A stretch of 64,000 nt of DNA, from the NCBI RefSeq assembly GCF_964340395.1, contig NC_135564.1, positions 4,394,861-4,458,860 of the forward strand, read 5' to 3'. The notes beneath the pieces were generated by a model that was not told the origin of the DNA, did no database searches, and saw nothing but the letters and a program-made list of their open reading frames with translations. This document shows positions 1 through 12,652 of the stretch, one piece after another. Positions within the stretch are counted from its first letter, which is position 1. The number at the start of each line of letters is the position of its first letter. Both the position numbers and the translations under genes were made by a program. Origin of the DNA: Glandiceps talaboti (lineage: Eukaryota; Hemichordata; Enteropneusta; Spengelidae).

Positions 1-93
1 TGCAACTAAAATAATATTTCACTGCCATTTTTACTTGATTATGTGATTCAATGATATTTCCATGCCACTACAGGGGGTATACAATAAATGCAT

Positions 94-210
94 TACGGCC
101 CAGATATGAGTTTTGCAGACCTCTGTAGTACGGCTTACAGACCCTCGATCCTTACTACGGACCATTCTGCCATACAACCTCTGTCCACAAAACCCATATC
201 TGGGTTGTAA
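94..210. repeat. short foldback element
   Basis: Two arms of about 26 bp face each other. The left arm, from 94, shares CCCAGATATG and a following TTTTG block with the reverse complement of the right arm, which ends near 210. The outer ends share TTAC. The middle is about 60 bp. This looks like a small non-autonomous foldback or MITE; no target-site duplication is clear. Confidence 0.55.
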
Positions 211-280
211 ATATAAGTGCAGCCATTCAGTTGAATTGTAGACTGACATAACCCACATAGTACATGTAGTCCTTAGTTTA

Positions 281-633
281 GTTCCTATACGATTACTATA
301 ATCATCTCAACTCACATATAGGGAAAGTCATTATTCTAGCACAGAAATCTGTGCTACCTGCGCTGGGCAAAGGGTAAAAGACGCATGTCAGTAGTAATCC
401 ACCACAAATTGACAGAATTGGTTAGTTCCTTTAATAGACAACTGCTCATTAACCAAACTCTACCTCTCCAGTCTGAAACTAAAATCAAGTGGGGACACAA
501 TAATGCCGCCATCACGTTTATATGGACGCAGTTCATGAGCTGGGGTAGCACAGATTTTTGTGCTAAAATAACAACATTCCCTGTACATGAGTGGAGAAGA
601 TTGTAGTAATCATCATGCATCATAAAAGAACTA
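281..633. mobile_element. MITE, family A (GTTCCTATAC ends)
   Basis: The terminal arms are about 75 bp. The left arm starts GTTCCTATACGATTACTATA at 281 and runs to the CTGTGCTACC near 355. The right arm (about 540-633) is its inverted copy, with the shared block around 'gtagcacaga' and 'gtggaga'. There is no coding capacity. A related copy is at 1548-1707, and the same terminus recurs near 4245 and 19710. Confidence 0.6.
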
Positions 634-1547
634 CACTACCTAGTCCCCAAATTCCTCTATTCACTCGCAGTTTTCATAGCTCCTGCTTGCATAATTTCAC
701 AATAAAGGCTGGGGTACAGGAGAGAGAAAGATTTTTCTCAGTCACAAGTCCACAAGGCTGGAGTTAGGGGGCTTCATATCGCACAATTTCGTGTTATGTA
801 CATGTTGTACACTGTTCTATCTTTATTGTATTTTATTGACTCCTCACAAACGAAATCAAATCAGAATTGATTTATCTAAAAGAAAAAGTCACTGTGCATT
901 TCTTTAAAGTTTAATCTTTGTTTCTTTTTTCAATTATCTCCAAATGTCCAGCCTGTATCATGTAATCTGTCACATTTTTATACCAAATCCCTGATAATAC
1001 ACATTAGCTGTTTACATATTGTCAGCCAACCTGACAAACCCATCAGGAAAATCAAGGAGCCAAACTTTTTTTATCGCATCAGTTTCTTTATCTAACACAA
1101 ACCTGTGAAACAAATGCAAACAAATGCCACGAACAATTGAACAGCATCTACTTTTGACAAAAGGTGATTAGGGCCTGTCACAACAACAATGGGGAATGTT
1201 TATTTGCACAGCATCCACGCATAAAAAAAAAGACACATAAAAACAGGCTATCAAAGATATTAAGTACAAGGTAAATAGTCAGCTTTTGTTTAATTTGGGG
1301 GGCGGTTTTGTAAGTAACAAAGCATTATTACCTGCTAAGTATAAGGACCTGCATTATGTCTACTGGTAGGGTGTAGGGTAATACATCATGTACAAAGTTC
1401 ACTTCACGGTGAACAATTTGACTATGGGCTCCAAATCAATAACTTCATATCTGTAATTTTCCACTTTTTGGCCACTGATTTTTGGAACTTGCAGAAGGGA
1501 GGCCATGTAATCCAACATCTTTATTTGTAATACTTTTTTTTAAATTG

Positions 1548-1707
1548 GGGTCAGTCTGAAACTAACATCATGTGGGGATCTGATGACGCCATCATTTTTT
1601 ATAAATGAACGCAGTCGGGGGTAGCACAGATTTTTGTGCTAGAATAATGACTTTCCCTAGACATGAGTGGAGATGATAGAAGTAATCATAATATGTTGTA
1701 TAGGAAC
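1548..1707. mobile_element. MITE family A, right-half copy
   Basis: This is a direct repeat, at moderate divergence, of 470-620. It begins at 'cagtctgaaac', passes through 'gtagcacagatttttgtg' and ends in GTATAGGAAC at 1698-1707. Only the right half is present. Confidence 0.55.
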
Positions 1708-2317
1708 TAGACGAGTTACAAACCAGACAGACGAGCAGTATCTAATGCCTGCCATGGTGAATGCTTGAGACTATTTTTCCATTTTTGTTTAGAAACCACC
1801 GCTGGTCTTATATCGTATGTCCGGTTTTCTTGTAAATTTGAGAATAATCAAAGAAAACATAACATTAAAAATTGTGGTCTTTGCATAATTTACTAGACAT
1901 TAGTCAGTATGAAGACTTACAGGTATCAATTTTCACTTCGAGTATCGTTTTAATATTTCAAATTAACATTCCTGACTGAGGAAACAGAAACAGTTAAACA
2001 ATTATGCAAAGAAGTAACAAAACCAATAATGTTTCCTAACAGTGATGATATACATGTATGTGGGGCGTGTTCTATGGGGAATAGTTAAAACATTGGCCAC
2101 TCTCCAAACATTTGAGCATCATGATTTCCTCTTGATCAAAATATAAACATTCGATCTGTCATCTAGTATTACATTAGACATTTACTTAGTAGGGATGTCC
2201 ACCATATCTACTAGGGTTGCAGGAAAATTCCATAGTTTTTATCATTGTAGGGACCTTCTCAAATTGGTGCTTAAGCTCGTATGCATAATTCTCTGTATTG
2301 GTCAGATTGTGTACAGA

Positions 2318-2406
2318 CTAGAATCCAGGCAATTGGAGGATTTTGAATTTTTGATTTAAAAAAAATAATGAATTCAAAAACCCCATCCACATGGATTCTG
2401 GGCTAG
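2318..2406. repeat. short foldback element, family with 5251
   Basis: The arms are 'actagaatccaggcaattgg' on the left and its inverted relative 'atggattctgggctag' on the right. A second inverted block (ATTTTGAATTTTTGATT and AATGAATTCAAAAA) lies between them. A similar foldback sits at 5251-5357. Confidence 0.45.
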
Positions 2407-3324
2407 ATTGTGTAAGATTTTCCAATTATAATGACCTTTATCTCATGGAAAAAAATAACATACACACTTAATACAAACATGTCTGCTGCTTAGATGGTTT
2501 TTTGACTATGAAATAGAATAAAAATTTTGAAAGAAAGAAGTTACATGTACATGTACCGTCAAAGAGAACCACAACTTGGAATGTTCGAGATTCTGAGATA
2601 CAAATATAAAAATACACCAAAAAGATAAAACGTAAAAATTCAAATTTAATATTTTTTTAAATCTTACATTTACATTATCCATTACCAGAATGAAGCCAAC
2701 TGAGTAAAAAAAACTGGCTCAGCCTGTATTTTTCAAAAAAAAGAAATTATCAAATAATACAAATTTGTTGCAATGTTACCATCTATTTGATAAATGTGTA
2801 CAGTGCCCTATCTTGTTTGTACCCTATTCCTTTAGTGAACTATTTCACTATAAGCTTCTAAATTGTAATCCTATTCCTATGTATGACTTGGAATACAGGA
2901 AGTTTGGCACTCAAGAGTACATTTTATGTCATATTTTTCTCACAGAAAGTATTTGACATGTAAAGATAATATTACATGACACTGTGTTAAACGATCCTAT
3001 GAATGGTATCCATCCACACATGCCACTTGATAGGACACCAGACGAACCGGATGAATTATGTAGAAACTACGCAGACAATGTTAATGTCTCCTTTACTGTC
3101 ATGTGGACATAGCATCATTTTGTAGCATAGCTGTTAACATTCATCATCATTTACTAGGATGATACTAAATTTCACATTCACTTATTAAACACCTAATGAG
3201 ATTTCTTAGAATTGTTGATAATGGAGATGTTTTCGACAGTTAATGCATTATGCACTTGTTAACATTAAATCTTTGACAACAGAATTATTAACCTATACTA
3301 TGAATACATTCATAGTTGTTGGTT

Positions 3325-3593
3325 GTCGGTGCCTCTTACCACTGTGGTTGGGGTTCGAACCCCATTCAGGGTTAAGGGTTAAATTTGATTAAATCTACCA
3401 TGCTGTAAGTAAGAAGAGTGTCGTTCAGTTTGACTCTACCGAACAACGCAGGTTTTCCCCGAGTACTCCGGTTTCCTCCTGCATTAACACTGAACCCATG
3501 AGGGATGGCCCTCACTGGACTTCTTGGGAGACAAGTGTTTATATACTTAAAGAACTATCCAGTATAAATAAAGATCAGAGATTATTATTATTC
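3325..3593 (+). mobile_element. tRNA-derived SINE, 5'-truncated
   Basis: The head carries a tRNA B-box-like stretch (GGGTTCGAACCCC near 3351) preceded by 'gcctcttaccactgtggt', as in the tRNA-related heads of many invertebrate SINEs. The body holds 'gagtactccggtttcctcc', a block found in several metazoan SINE families. The 3' end is 'aataaagatcagag' followed by (ATT)n. The A box is missing or diverged, so this is a 5'-truncated copy and not a functional tRNA gene. A related body fragment on the minus strand lies at 57715-57775. Confidence 0.7.
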
Positions 3594-3848
3594 AAGTAAG
3601 ACTAAATTTGCATTACATAGAATTCTTCTCTTAATTTTCTTTACAAAGCAAACCATACTAGGTTTAAGACTTTGTTCAAAATGGTACAGTTTCAAAACTT
3701 ATATTGCAGATAAGTCAGAAGGCCACATTTTTGGCTACAGCAGTGTATGATACACTTGTCTTGTCATACAATAAAATACATGTATTTGCACCAGCTAAAA
3801 AAAAGCAGTGGTGCTCGACAGCAGTCAACTTGAATTTTTTAGCAAATG

Positions 3849-3925
3849 AAAGTGGCTATGTAGATGAGGATTGAGTATTTATTTGGGATTTATAATTTAT
3901 AAAACAATTTTACTTGAAAAAACTC
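3849..3925. mobile_element. single-end copy of the 30306 MITE
   Basis: The sequence from 'aagtggctatg' to 'aaaacaattttacttgaaaa' matches, with substitutions, the left arm of the complete element at 30306-30662. No facing arm was found here. Confidence 0.5.
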
Positions 3926-4078
3926 AAAACTCAAAACTCAGTGAAACGTGAAGTATTGCAAGAACTCACAGATGACCTGGAGTGTGACACACACCCTAAG
4001 TTTGTTCACTGATACTGCTATCAATGATTATAATTTCCTACATTTACACATGACTACAAATAGTACTGGTACTACAAC

Positions 4079-4245
4079 ACAATATGGGCCACTCTCAGGA
4101 TACCATGTTTGGTGGGACCAATTTCACAGAAAAAGTTGCATTAAGGAAGTTGGTAGTCTGGCTGCCAACATGGTGGTTTCTAACTAAACTAAGCGGAGGT
4201 TAAATCATAAAATCATAATGATTGATACCGTATAGGGACTAGACT
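4079..4245. mobile_element. MITE family A relative, end fragment
   Basis: The end near 4231-4245 is GTATAGGGACTAG, a variant of the family A terminus. An internal block, 'gtagtctggctgccaac', is shared in inverted orientation with the copy at 19703-19830. This is a weak, fragmentary match. Confidence 0.35.
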
Positions 4246-4594
4246 AGGAAGTTGGTTGCATAAACTTAGTCAATTCTTAGTTTAGTAGCTGAGCTAGGTA
4301 TCAATTTGTGAAACCAACTATTTAACAGACCACATCCTGTATGTCATTTCAAATGTGCTGAACTGCGAGTGAGTTTTGAAGAGGAAAAACAAGACTCGTG
4401 ACATTTAAAGATGACAAAACCAATAACAAGTCTCTAGGCTACAGCTTGTAGCATATCATTGTGATACAACTTTGTAATATCAACTGATACATGGCTGTAA
4501 ACCAACTCCTCCACCCCCATACTCAGCGTATATATGAACAACTGTTCAATGCAGTTTTCTCTGTGCCAGTACTTTCACGCCTATAGCAATATCT

Positions 4595-4815
4595 GAATAT
4601 GTATGTCATTATTACATATATTTTTATATGTTTTTCTAAAACAACAAAATTCTATAAAAATCATACGTGTTTTCATGTGTAGCAAACAATCGTGTCCTCA
4701 TTTGCATATCATTTGCATGCAGGTAGGCACCAATGTTTTCGGTATTGCAATGCAGTGCAAATACCACCAGTATGCGCACACCAGTGCAAGTAATCTCTGG
4801 TACAGATGCAATAAA
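4595..4815. repeat. dispersed repeat, 'gcagtgcaa' family
   Basis: Blocks include 'ttattacatatatttttat', 'cctcatttgcatatcattt', 'attgcaatgcagtgcaaata' and 'ccagtgcaagtaatctc'. They recur in the same order at 54335-54735 and partly at 46860-47030 and 48930-49040. No coding capacity; unclassified dispersed repeat. Confidence 0.55.
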
Positions 4816-5250
4816 GTTTACTCCCCTTTCATAGTTCTTAAATCTTGTTTTTCAATATATTGTGATATATCACATAATAGCAATAAAATAAACCACCCAC
4901 TGGGGCTGGTTTACCAGTCAGTCTTGAACTGTGAACTCAATGTATGCACTCACTATCCCTTGTGCATCCACTGGTCAAAACCTTTTGATATATACCATCC
5001 CTGGAGATGGCTTATTGCTCAATATATTGAGAAATATCTTACGATACCAACCTACAAATTAAGACAAAAAAAAAAATCGTTTCTCTTACTTTTCTAAATT
5101 GTTTTTGTAATGTATTATGAGTGAAAGTATAGTCATAATTATATCATAACTTTCTAGTTTCCTAGAATTTTATCAGAGTTCCTTTTCGAAACTATTTAAG
5201 TTTAACTACATTCAACTATCCTAGCTTTAAGTAACCAGGATCCTGAAACC

Positions 5251-5357
5251 CTAGCCTGAAATCCATTCCAACTGGGTTTTGAATTCGTTATTTCCTCCTC
5301 ATCATGATGGGGACGCCAAATCAAAATTCAAAATCCCCATCTGCCTGGATTCGACTC
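5251..5357. repeat. short foldback element
   Basis: The arms 'gaaatccattccaactggg' and 'ccatctgcctggattcgac' face each other, with an inner inverted pair (GGGTTTTGAATT and AAATTCAAAATCCCC). It is related to the foldback at 2318-2406. Confidence 0.45.
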
Positions 5358-5859
5358 TATTGAAACCCAAACAATGTCATGTCATTCTGTCTAATTCCAG
5401 ACTGATTTATTGATCTTTTCAGAATTAACACATCTGTACTTGATTCACAATGTAATGAAAAGAGCAAGGGTTCACATCTGTACATGTAGTTGGTTCACAA
5501 GACAATAGGGAGGGTCAAGAGGGTTCATATCTGTATTTGATTCAGGGTAAGGGGGTCATATCAATCTGTACTGGATTCACTACACAACAGGGAAGGTAAG
5601 ACTCAGAGGGGGTCAGTGACCAATTTGTTTTCATGTCAAGTAATTATCATTTGTACATGATGGTTGTACTCAACCTGTACAGTAAACATAATACAGATCA
5701 AGAGACCACATCAAATTCTGCAATCTGATCAATTTTTTCAGAGTAACTAGATTATTTGTATGTAGGGTCAGATGGGTGGTTGTACCACTGTCATGGTCAT
5801 TCAAGAATAGTAAAAAGTTCTATTAAAATGTAGATTTTTTAGGGTAATCCTGGGACACC

Positions 5860-6215
5860 AAGCATAAAGAGCTTCTTTAGATAGTAACACTAATAACAAG
5901 CCTCTGGACTTGAGAGCTTCTTGATGTAACACCTGGCCAATCTCTGGGCTACATATCTTCTTGACATAGTAAGTTAAACACGACAAGTATATGGCCATAG
6001 TATGGGCTAGAGAGCTTCTTGAGATAGTAACACCAATAACAAGCCTCTGGGCTTGAGAGCTAAGAGGTAACACCTGGACAATCTCTGGGCTATAGGACTT
6101 CTTGACATACATCTAGTATTACACCTAGACAAGTCTATGGGCTAGAGAGCTTCTTGAGATAGTAACTAACCAATACAACAAACCTCTGGGGCTAGAGAGC
6201 TTCTACACCAAGTAA
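5860..6215. repeat. diverged tandem repeat
   Basis: About five degenerate units share 'gagcttcttgagatagtaac', 'aataacaagcctctggg' and 'acctggacaatctctgggct'. Unit length varies because partial units are mixed. The 103-codon minus-strand frame across it is a by-product of the repeat. Confidence 0.65.
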
Positions 6216-7244
6216 AACATTCGTAGTAAAGCATATGAATAAATTAAATGTTTTTCACTTTTGGTCTTAAATCATAATTTTGTCATATCATATTAAAAAG
6301 ATGCGCTAATGTAACTCCAAAATGTTTATGTAGGAAGAAAAGAAATTATGCAATGCAAATTTTATACATTTACCAAACAAAACTGTACACCAAGATATCC
6401 AACTTGTAATCTACCAACATTTAAATTCATCCCTTTATCTTTTTCAGAAAAAACACAACAAGCAAACACAAAACATTTTTCATGGGTTTTAAAAAACACT
6501 GCAGTCATGACAATGTCAGTTACACTTTAAGTCTACACTTACCACTCAATGGTATGTATATCAGAGTTTTAAATATCATCTACATATTAAAAGACGTTAA
6601 AAAGACAGCTAGTAATTAAGTGATATCTCTGAATGGCTTCTTGCAACTAACAAAAAAGAAGTGTTTTGCAATTAATCGATCAGAGGCGTTGAACCATTAC
6701 CAGAAACTGACAGCTGTGGTAATAAGGAACTTGAGCTAACCCCAGTTGGCTGAGGAAATACACCAGTTATGGTACTGCAGTGCCAAGCAATGTTATGGAA
6801 GTTTGCCAACTGACTCAGTAACGAAAATAAATATTTGGTAACTGTTGATGATAGAACTAAGAATTACAGCAATTTCTATAAAACTAATAATTATGTTTGA
6901 TCTTTTGCCATAATTCACATTATCATAATATATGATCTGTTATTTTATATATCTGAAATTTTTAAAGACTGTATCATATTTCCTTAACAGACCTACAAAG
7001 ATGATGCAATACTAGAACGCTTTATATTCTGTGTTAGTAATACAGTCTTAGACCAAGTTAGTAGCCTAGACCACATCCTCTTCCAGTCGTTCAAAAACCA
7101 ATCAAAACATGAATACAATTCTCAGTACTTGAAATAGAATATTAGTACAGCCTCTGCACATCATAAAAATAATGAACATTCGATTTCTTGGTTGACACCA
7201 TAACTTCTGCCCCATGTGCTTTACGTGCATTATAGGCGCGTGTG

Positions 7245-7385
7245 AGAATATGTCGACCTACTTGTTCTATTTTGACCCTCTAACATGTGGTAAAATGCTA
7301 TTGCAGGTACTGAGAATAAGTCAACCTTCTTGTTTTATTTTGACCCGCTAGCATGAAGTTAAATGCTATTGCAGGTACCAAGAAT
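7245..7385. repeat. two-copy tandem duplication, about 72 bp
   Basis: Two adjacent copies share 'cttgttctattttgacc' or 'cttgttttattttgacc', then 'taaatgctattgcaggtac' (first copy with one substitution). Confidence 0.6.
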
Positions 7386-8879
7386 TAACTTCATTTTTTG
7401 AAATTTCTAAATGTATACTTGAATTTATCAATGTCACTCTTATTTTAACCCATAGTTGAGAATTTACATGTCTCCACAGAAGACATAGCCCCCCCCCCCC
7501 CCCTTTCCCCCATACTTTATTTCTGAATGATTAATATGGATATTAAAAATTGAAATTTATTTTTACTCATATTCGGGTCAATATACTCAGACACAATAGA
7601 AAGGTCATAACTGATAATAATATGGGACAGATACTTAAATAAATGTGTCTGTGTCTTTTCGGTTCTAGAACTACCGGTACTGGTACTATTGGCTGGTTTT
7701 CACACCAAATATGGCCAATATTGTGTACGAGATAAGATACGCAGCAACATAAGGTATGTGTACATGGTGTCATTTGTTCTGTACTACCTTGAAAGAAACT
7801 GATCACAGTTCAATGCCACAAAGTGTACAAACTGCTCAACATGCAAGAAATAGCCTGGTTTTGTTGGGGGAGGGGGGGGGGGGGGGGAGTAAAAAATGTT
7901 TTGTTTTTACATTCCTTTTTTAACTTAATTCAAGTTTATGTTTACATTCAGGTACAGACATGTGACTGTATTTTTAACTACAGTGGATTATGAGTTACAA
8001 ACTAGACTGGGTCACCCAGGGTAACATTACACTCTTAGTCCAGTCCAGAGTTGGGTATTGAAAATCACAACAGTGTTTTATGACAACAAAAGACGGCATC
8101 AACAAGACTATTTTAGTCCAAGTAACTTGAGGAACAGACAGGCAGGTAGACAGGCAGGCAAAATATTTCATTGGTTTCATGACTTCATGTTGAACTCAAT
8201 AGTATCATTGGCTATGGGTATGAGGTCTCCCGTTATACCACCATGCACTAGCTGGCATTAATGAATTCATGATATTTTCATGCTAGAACTTTATATCAAA
8301 AGTTTCTCTTTCTACTAAAGTTACTTGCTGAAGAGATTTCCATTGATAACTTTATTGGAGCTAGACAGAACTGCACAGTTTACATGAACTATTTGGAGTT
8401 ATGACTTCACAGTACAACACAAATTGTTCCACTAAAGGTTATGACCCTGGCGGTACTCCATGCTGTGACTCACTAACACTAACAGTTATATTCAACATCA
8501 AAACAAAGAGCAGACATTAGCCATTCATATAAGTGTATTTTAGTCAGAAAAACAATGTATGGTATCAATGTACTTGTGTGTTGATCTTTTTGTAGACTAA
8601 TTAAAGCCTTACAGTTTCAGAAAACTGCCTTTCTATACTAGGGTATAACTTGAAGAGAAGACATAACACAATGGATTCCTTTGTTATGCCTGGTTGGTAG
8701 ATATATTCACATGTAAATAACATTGTTACATGTTGGTAGGGTTAAGTTGTAAGAACTTCACATAAAAAGGAACCTTCACAGCTTCCCTCATTTGACCCTG
8801 ACATTTGGGTGATAAATGTACAGGTGTATACAGACAATAACTATTCATGGTCAAGGAAGGACAACACAATAAACAGAAT

Positions 8880-9055
8880 ATATAGTCCAGTGTGCCCTCT
8901 AATGATAGCCAAATTTTGTTGTTGTGAGTCAAAATAATAACAACTGGAATTTCTTGTGAGTCACCACATAGTAAGAGATAGGGGAACATCAAATATTGGT
9001 GTGTCAATAGAAATTGCGTGTGTCAGTGGTGCGTCAAATTGGCTTAAGGACACAC
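8880..9055. repeat. dispersed repeat, copy 1 of 2
   Basis: About 165 bp, from 'tgccctctaatgatagcc' through 'tttcttgtgagtcacca' to the 'gcgtcaaatt' near the end, is repeated in the same orientation at 55125-55290 with moderate divergence. No coding capacity. Confidence 0.65.
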
Positions 9056-10459
9056 TGGTAGGTATATGTTTCATAAATTTAGTTTGTCTTCTTGTAACAT
9101 TATTACCATGACCTCAGTCAGCCAAGTCAAACTAGTGATTATTTGTTTATTTTAAGTTTTACTGTTGCTTTATTTTATTTACAATTACTTAATTTAAAAA
9201 ACAACATATTTAAGTTTTAATTTGTCTACTCTAATGGTAATCCATAATGTAATTTTAATGAAGCCTTTTAAGTTTAGTATATATTTTATCACAATTGTAT
9301 TGTATTCTTTTATAGCTGTATGTACACGTACATTTTTTCATGTTTTTAACAACACCAAGACATAATCCTTCTTGTTACCGATTGGGTTTTTCTTAGAACC
9401 CTGTAGCATATATGTGTAAAGCTGACAACTGGTGCAGTGTAATTTAACTATATTAGCTCTGAAGTGAATAAAGACCTCCTTTCTGTTCCTTTACTTCTGC
9501 CTCATCAAGATAATTGCCACTAGAATAGAAACTTGTTGATTTACACGGTAAATCACACAAATTAACGGAAACCTAAATTCTCTGTGAAAACTGAATGTTT
9601 GTCGTGAAATGTCACAGGTGAATTAAGGACCTCTAGGTTATCTTATTTTAAATCCCACATGTCATTCATGACTGCTACATGGTAGTTTGCCACAGGCTAA
9701 GTTTTCATGTTTTACAACAGTTTTTATCCACAAGCTTTGTAAGTATTTAAAATCCACACAAGTTTCAATGTCTTTATAATGTGTTTCTTTCCAAACGTTG
9801 ACAAGTGGTTGAGACATCACAGTAGCCAAGGTCACACTACCAAAACACTTGGAACAAAGGTCAAATAGTTCAAAGCATTACAACAGTGGGTTGTTAGAAC
9901 ATGTCATGGACATAGTTCTTGCACTACCCTATCCTTAGTGCTATAATCTCAAAAAAAACTACTATAAACACAATAGCTGTCACAGAAGTCTTCACTTAAT
10001 TTGCCTAAGGTTATGCAGACACGAAATACTACACATCGCAATGAGATATGTATATGAAATATGATATGGAATTTCATAATGATTGTTTAATATATGAATA
10101 TAAAGAGAGTCACTCTGGCAAAACCCTCAAAAGTGTACTTTAGCATTCTTTAATACCTGACAGTTACTCAATCAAAAGCTGCTTTCAACATAATTCTAAT
10201 CAAATTTCAAAGGAAATTCTTTAGTTGTTACATTAACTTGGTTACGAAATATTTAATGATTGTTCTGTATGCGTAAGTAAAATACAATTATCTAAACATT
10301 TTATTTATGAGGGTTTCTAACTAAATTAAAAAGGTTTTAGTTTTGTGATAGTCTTTATCCTCTGTTAAATCATAGACCCTGCATGAAAGGGATCCCCCTC
10401 CCCCTCCCCCACGGTCTATGGTTACATAGGTTGCTATTCCTTAGCAAACATTGAAATGA

Positions 10460-10552
10460 TAAGATGAGATGAGATGAGATGAGATGAGATGAGATGAGAT
10501 GAGATGAGATGAGATGAGATGAGATGAGATGAGGATGAGACGAGACGAGACG
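10460..10552. repeat. (GATGA)n microsatellite
   Basis: A run of GATGA/GAGAT pentamers that ends in a few GACGA variants. Confidence 0.9.
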
Positions 10553-10821
10553 AGAAGAAAACTGACAATTCTATAACACTACTATGAAATAGGCCAACGA
10601 AATGTGCTTAGTTTTGTATGAGTATCTAACAACTTGACAGTGACAACAGATTACATACACCTTCTCATGGTATAGAGTGACTGCAATCAGCAGCATCTGT
10701 CTGGCTTGAGTGGAATACAAGTACCAATATGACACCTAACAAATATGAACTAAGACATTGCCAAAGACATTGTCAAATACGAACTAAAACTACTACTACT
10801 ACTGTAAGTTAGTACTAAATA

Positions 10822-12098
10822 CAGGGTTCGTACACTTAAAGCAAAACAAAATTCCAGGACTTTCCAGGGGTTTTTCGTCAGTTTTCCAGGGGTATCTATA
10901 TTGAATTTTGGCCATTTTCCAGGGGTGTTGACACTAAAGTATATTTTTTGAATGACATCTATTTGTCTGATGTGGACGAGAAAAAATTATCAACAGTTCC
11001 CATAATATGTTACAAAACATTTTAAAGACAATCGACACTCTGCAAGACGTTGGTTTCAAAACCACGTTTGTACGCTAAGATTAACGGAGAAACCGCTGTC
11101 CTAAGTAGCCGTTTCGTCAAGCTGTTGCATTGATCGTGTAAGATTGAGTCGCAGCATTCGTCAGTCTAATTCAGACATATCCAGAAAAATAAACTAAAAA
11201 CTCAAGTTTGTCCTTGTTATTGTATGGTTTGATGTTACTAGATTTATAAGTCACCTAAAATAATTTTTTTCTTCAAAATTTTGAATGAAAACGTCATTTA
11301 CGTAACGAAATTTTGAGCTATGAATAACTGAATACATTCATCGCTTGCGTCTCGATGTTTATATACGGATGCCACGAGTTGCGGAACATCGCGATTTCTC
11401 AACTTGACCATTGACGAATGTTACTGTACCGACTACATAAAACAGTAGTTTATTCTTTTAGAACATGTAACAAAAATACCCATTTATCGACGACATAAAA
11501 GTCACAACCGTACTTCCACAACCCGGAAATTCAACTGCACTTCCCTAGTATTACCATGTCTGAGCTTGTAGTATGTCGACTCGTGCGCCGAACTTGTAAC
11601 AATTTCTAATCGAGGGTGATGATGCTTTGATACTCGCTACAATGTTACGATAATCTTGTTAACAGACCTACTGTTACCCCTGGCCGGGATTGTTACAATA
11701 TCATGTCCCTGAAATGACGACTGGGAGATGGAGTAGCAATATACGCAAGATCGCAACAAACACTGCGGCGCTCATTCAGTGTACGCTAGGCACGGTCTGT
11801 GGGGGCAAAGTGTCTCGTGGAACGATCGTTTGACTGTCTGGGTTTAATCGGCGTGAATTTTGATTCACCACCGTGGCGAATATTTTCGCCATTTCACATT
11901 TACGAGATTCAGAATCATATGAATGGGTGGCACGAGCACAGACATGACGATCGTCAATATCAATCGATCGATTGATCATGATCATTTTCCAGGGTTTTCC
12001 AGGGGTAGGGCGCATTTTTCCAGGGTTTTCCAGGGTTTTCCAGGGAGGGTTTGGAATTCCAGGGTTTTCCAGGGTTTTCCAGGACCGTGCGAACCCTG
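10822..12098. mobile_element. 1.28-kb non-autonomous DNA transposon
   Basis: The ends are inverted copies of CAGGGTTCG (10822-10830 and 12090-12098). They are flanked directly by the 6-bp repeat TAAATA (10816-10821 and 12099-12104). The inner flanks carry short clustered repeats: TTTTCCAGGGG copies on the left (10860-10925) and at least six CCAGGGTTT/TTTCCAGGG copies on the right (11985-12083). This subterminal architecture and terminus resemble hAT-type elements, but hAT normally makes an 8-bp duplication. No transposase-like frame is present. Short frames over the right end are repeat artefacts. Confidence 0.65.
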
Positions 12099-12424
12099 TA
12101 AATAGGACATCTAACATTGCAAACGTATAAAATATGACATTGCCACACATGTAAATGTAAATGCCTTCTTAGAGTAATGGTACAGTTAGCCCTATTTTAC
12201 AATTCAATAAGGATATCAAGGGAGAGCTACAATTTAGTTTGAGATAGGATTATCTGACTTTTGAGAACTAAATAATCCCCCCTGACTAGCCTCCATATAT
12301 GCCATTTTAATACACGACAGTGATTACAGACTCTGGTATCACAATTTGAAATCCTCTTTCTCCCAAGGGGATATTTGTTTGTACACAAGTAATTACTAGT
12401 TAGATGGTTTGTACATTTATGGTG

Positions 12425-12560
12425 TTATCTAAATTTTTATCAATGGAGCCATAAGGACTACACAGGATGATTCTTTTATTCTGGACCAACTTTTCCTAGA
12501 ATTATATAGTCACAGAAAAGTCCACATTGGAAAACCTGTCACTAGTATAATGGCATAATT
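12425..12560. repeat. dispersed repeat, family C copy 1
   Basis: Blocks 'tatcaatggagccataa', 'ttctggaccaacttttcc' and 'gtccacattgg' recur in order near 42485-42610 and 48870-49135, where they are interrupted by another repeat. Non-coding. Confidence 0.5.
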
Positions 12561-12562
12561 GA

Positions 12563-12652
12563 CTGAAGTCCCACCCCACCCCCATCCCAAGCCCACCCTA
12601 CCCCAACCCCAAGCCCACCCTACCCCAACCCCAACCCCACAACACCCCAACT
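12563..12652. repeat. C-rich tandem repeat
   Basis: Tandem copies of 'ccccaaccccaagcccacc'-type units on the + strand. Short-period, low complexity. Confidence 0.7.

Noticed and set aside
3336-3366. tRNA-like B box with GGTTCGAACCC
   Set aside because: No cloverleaf can be folded and the A box is absent. The flanking sequence is that of a SINE.
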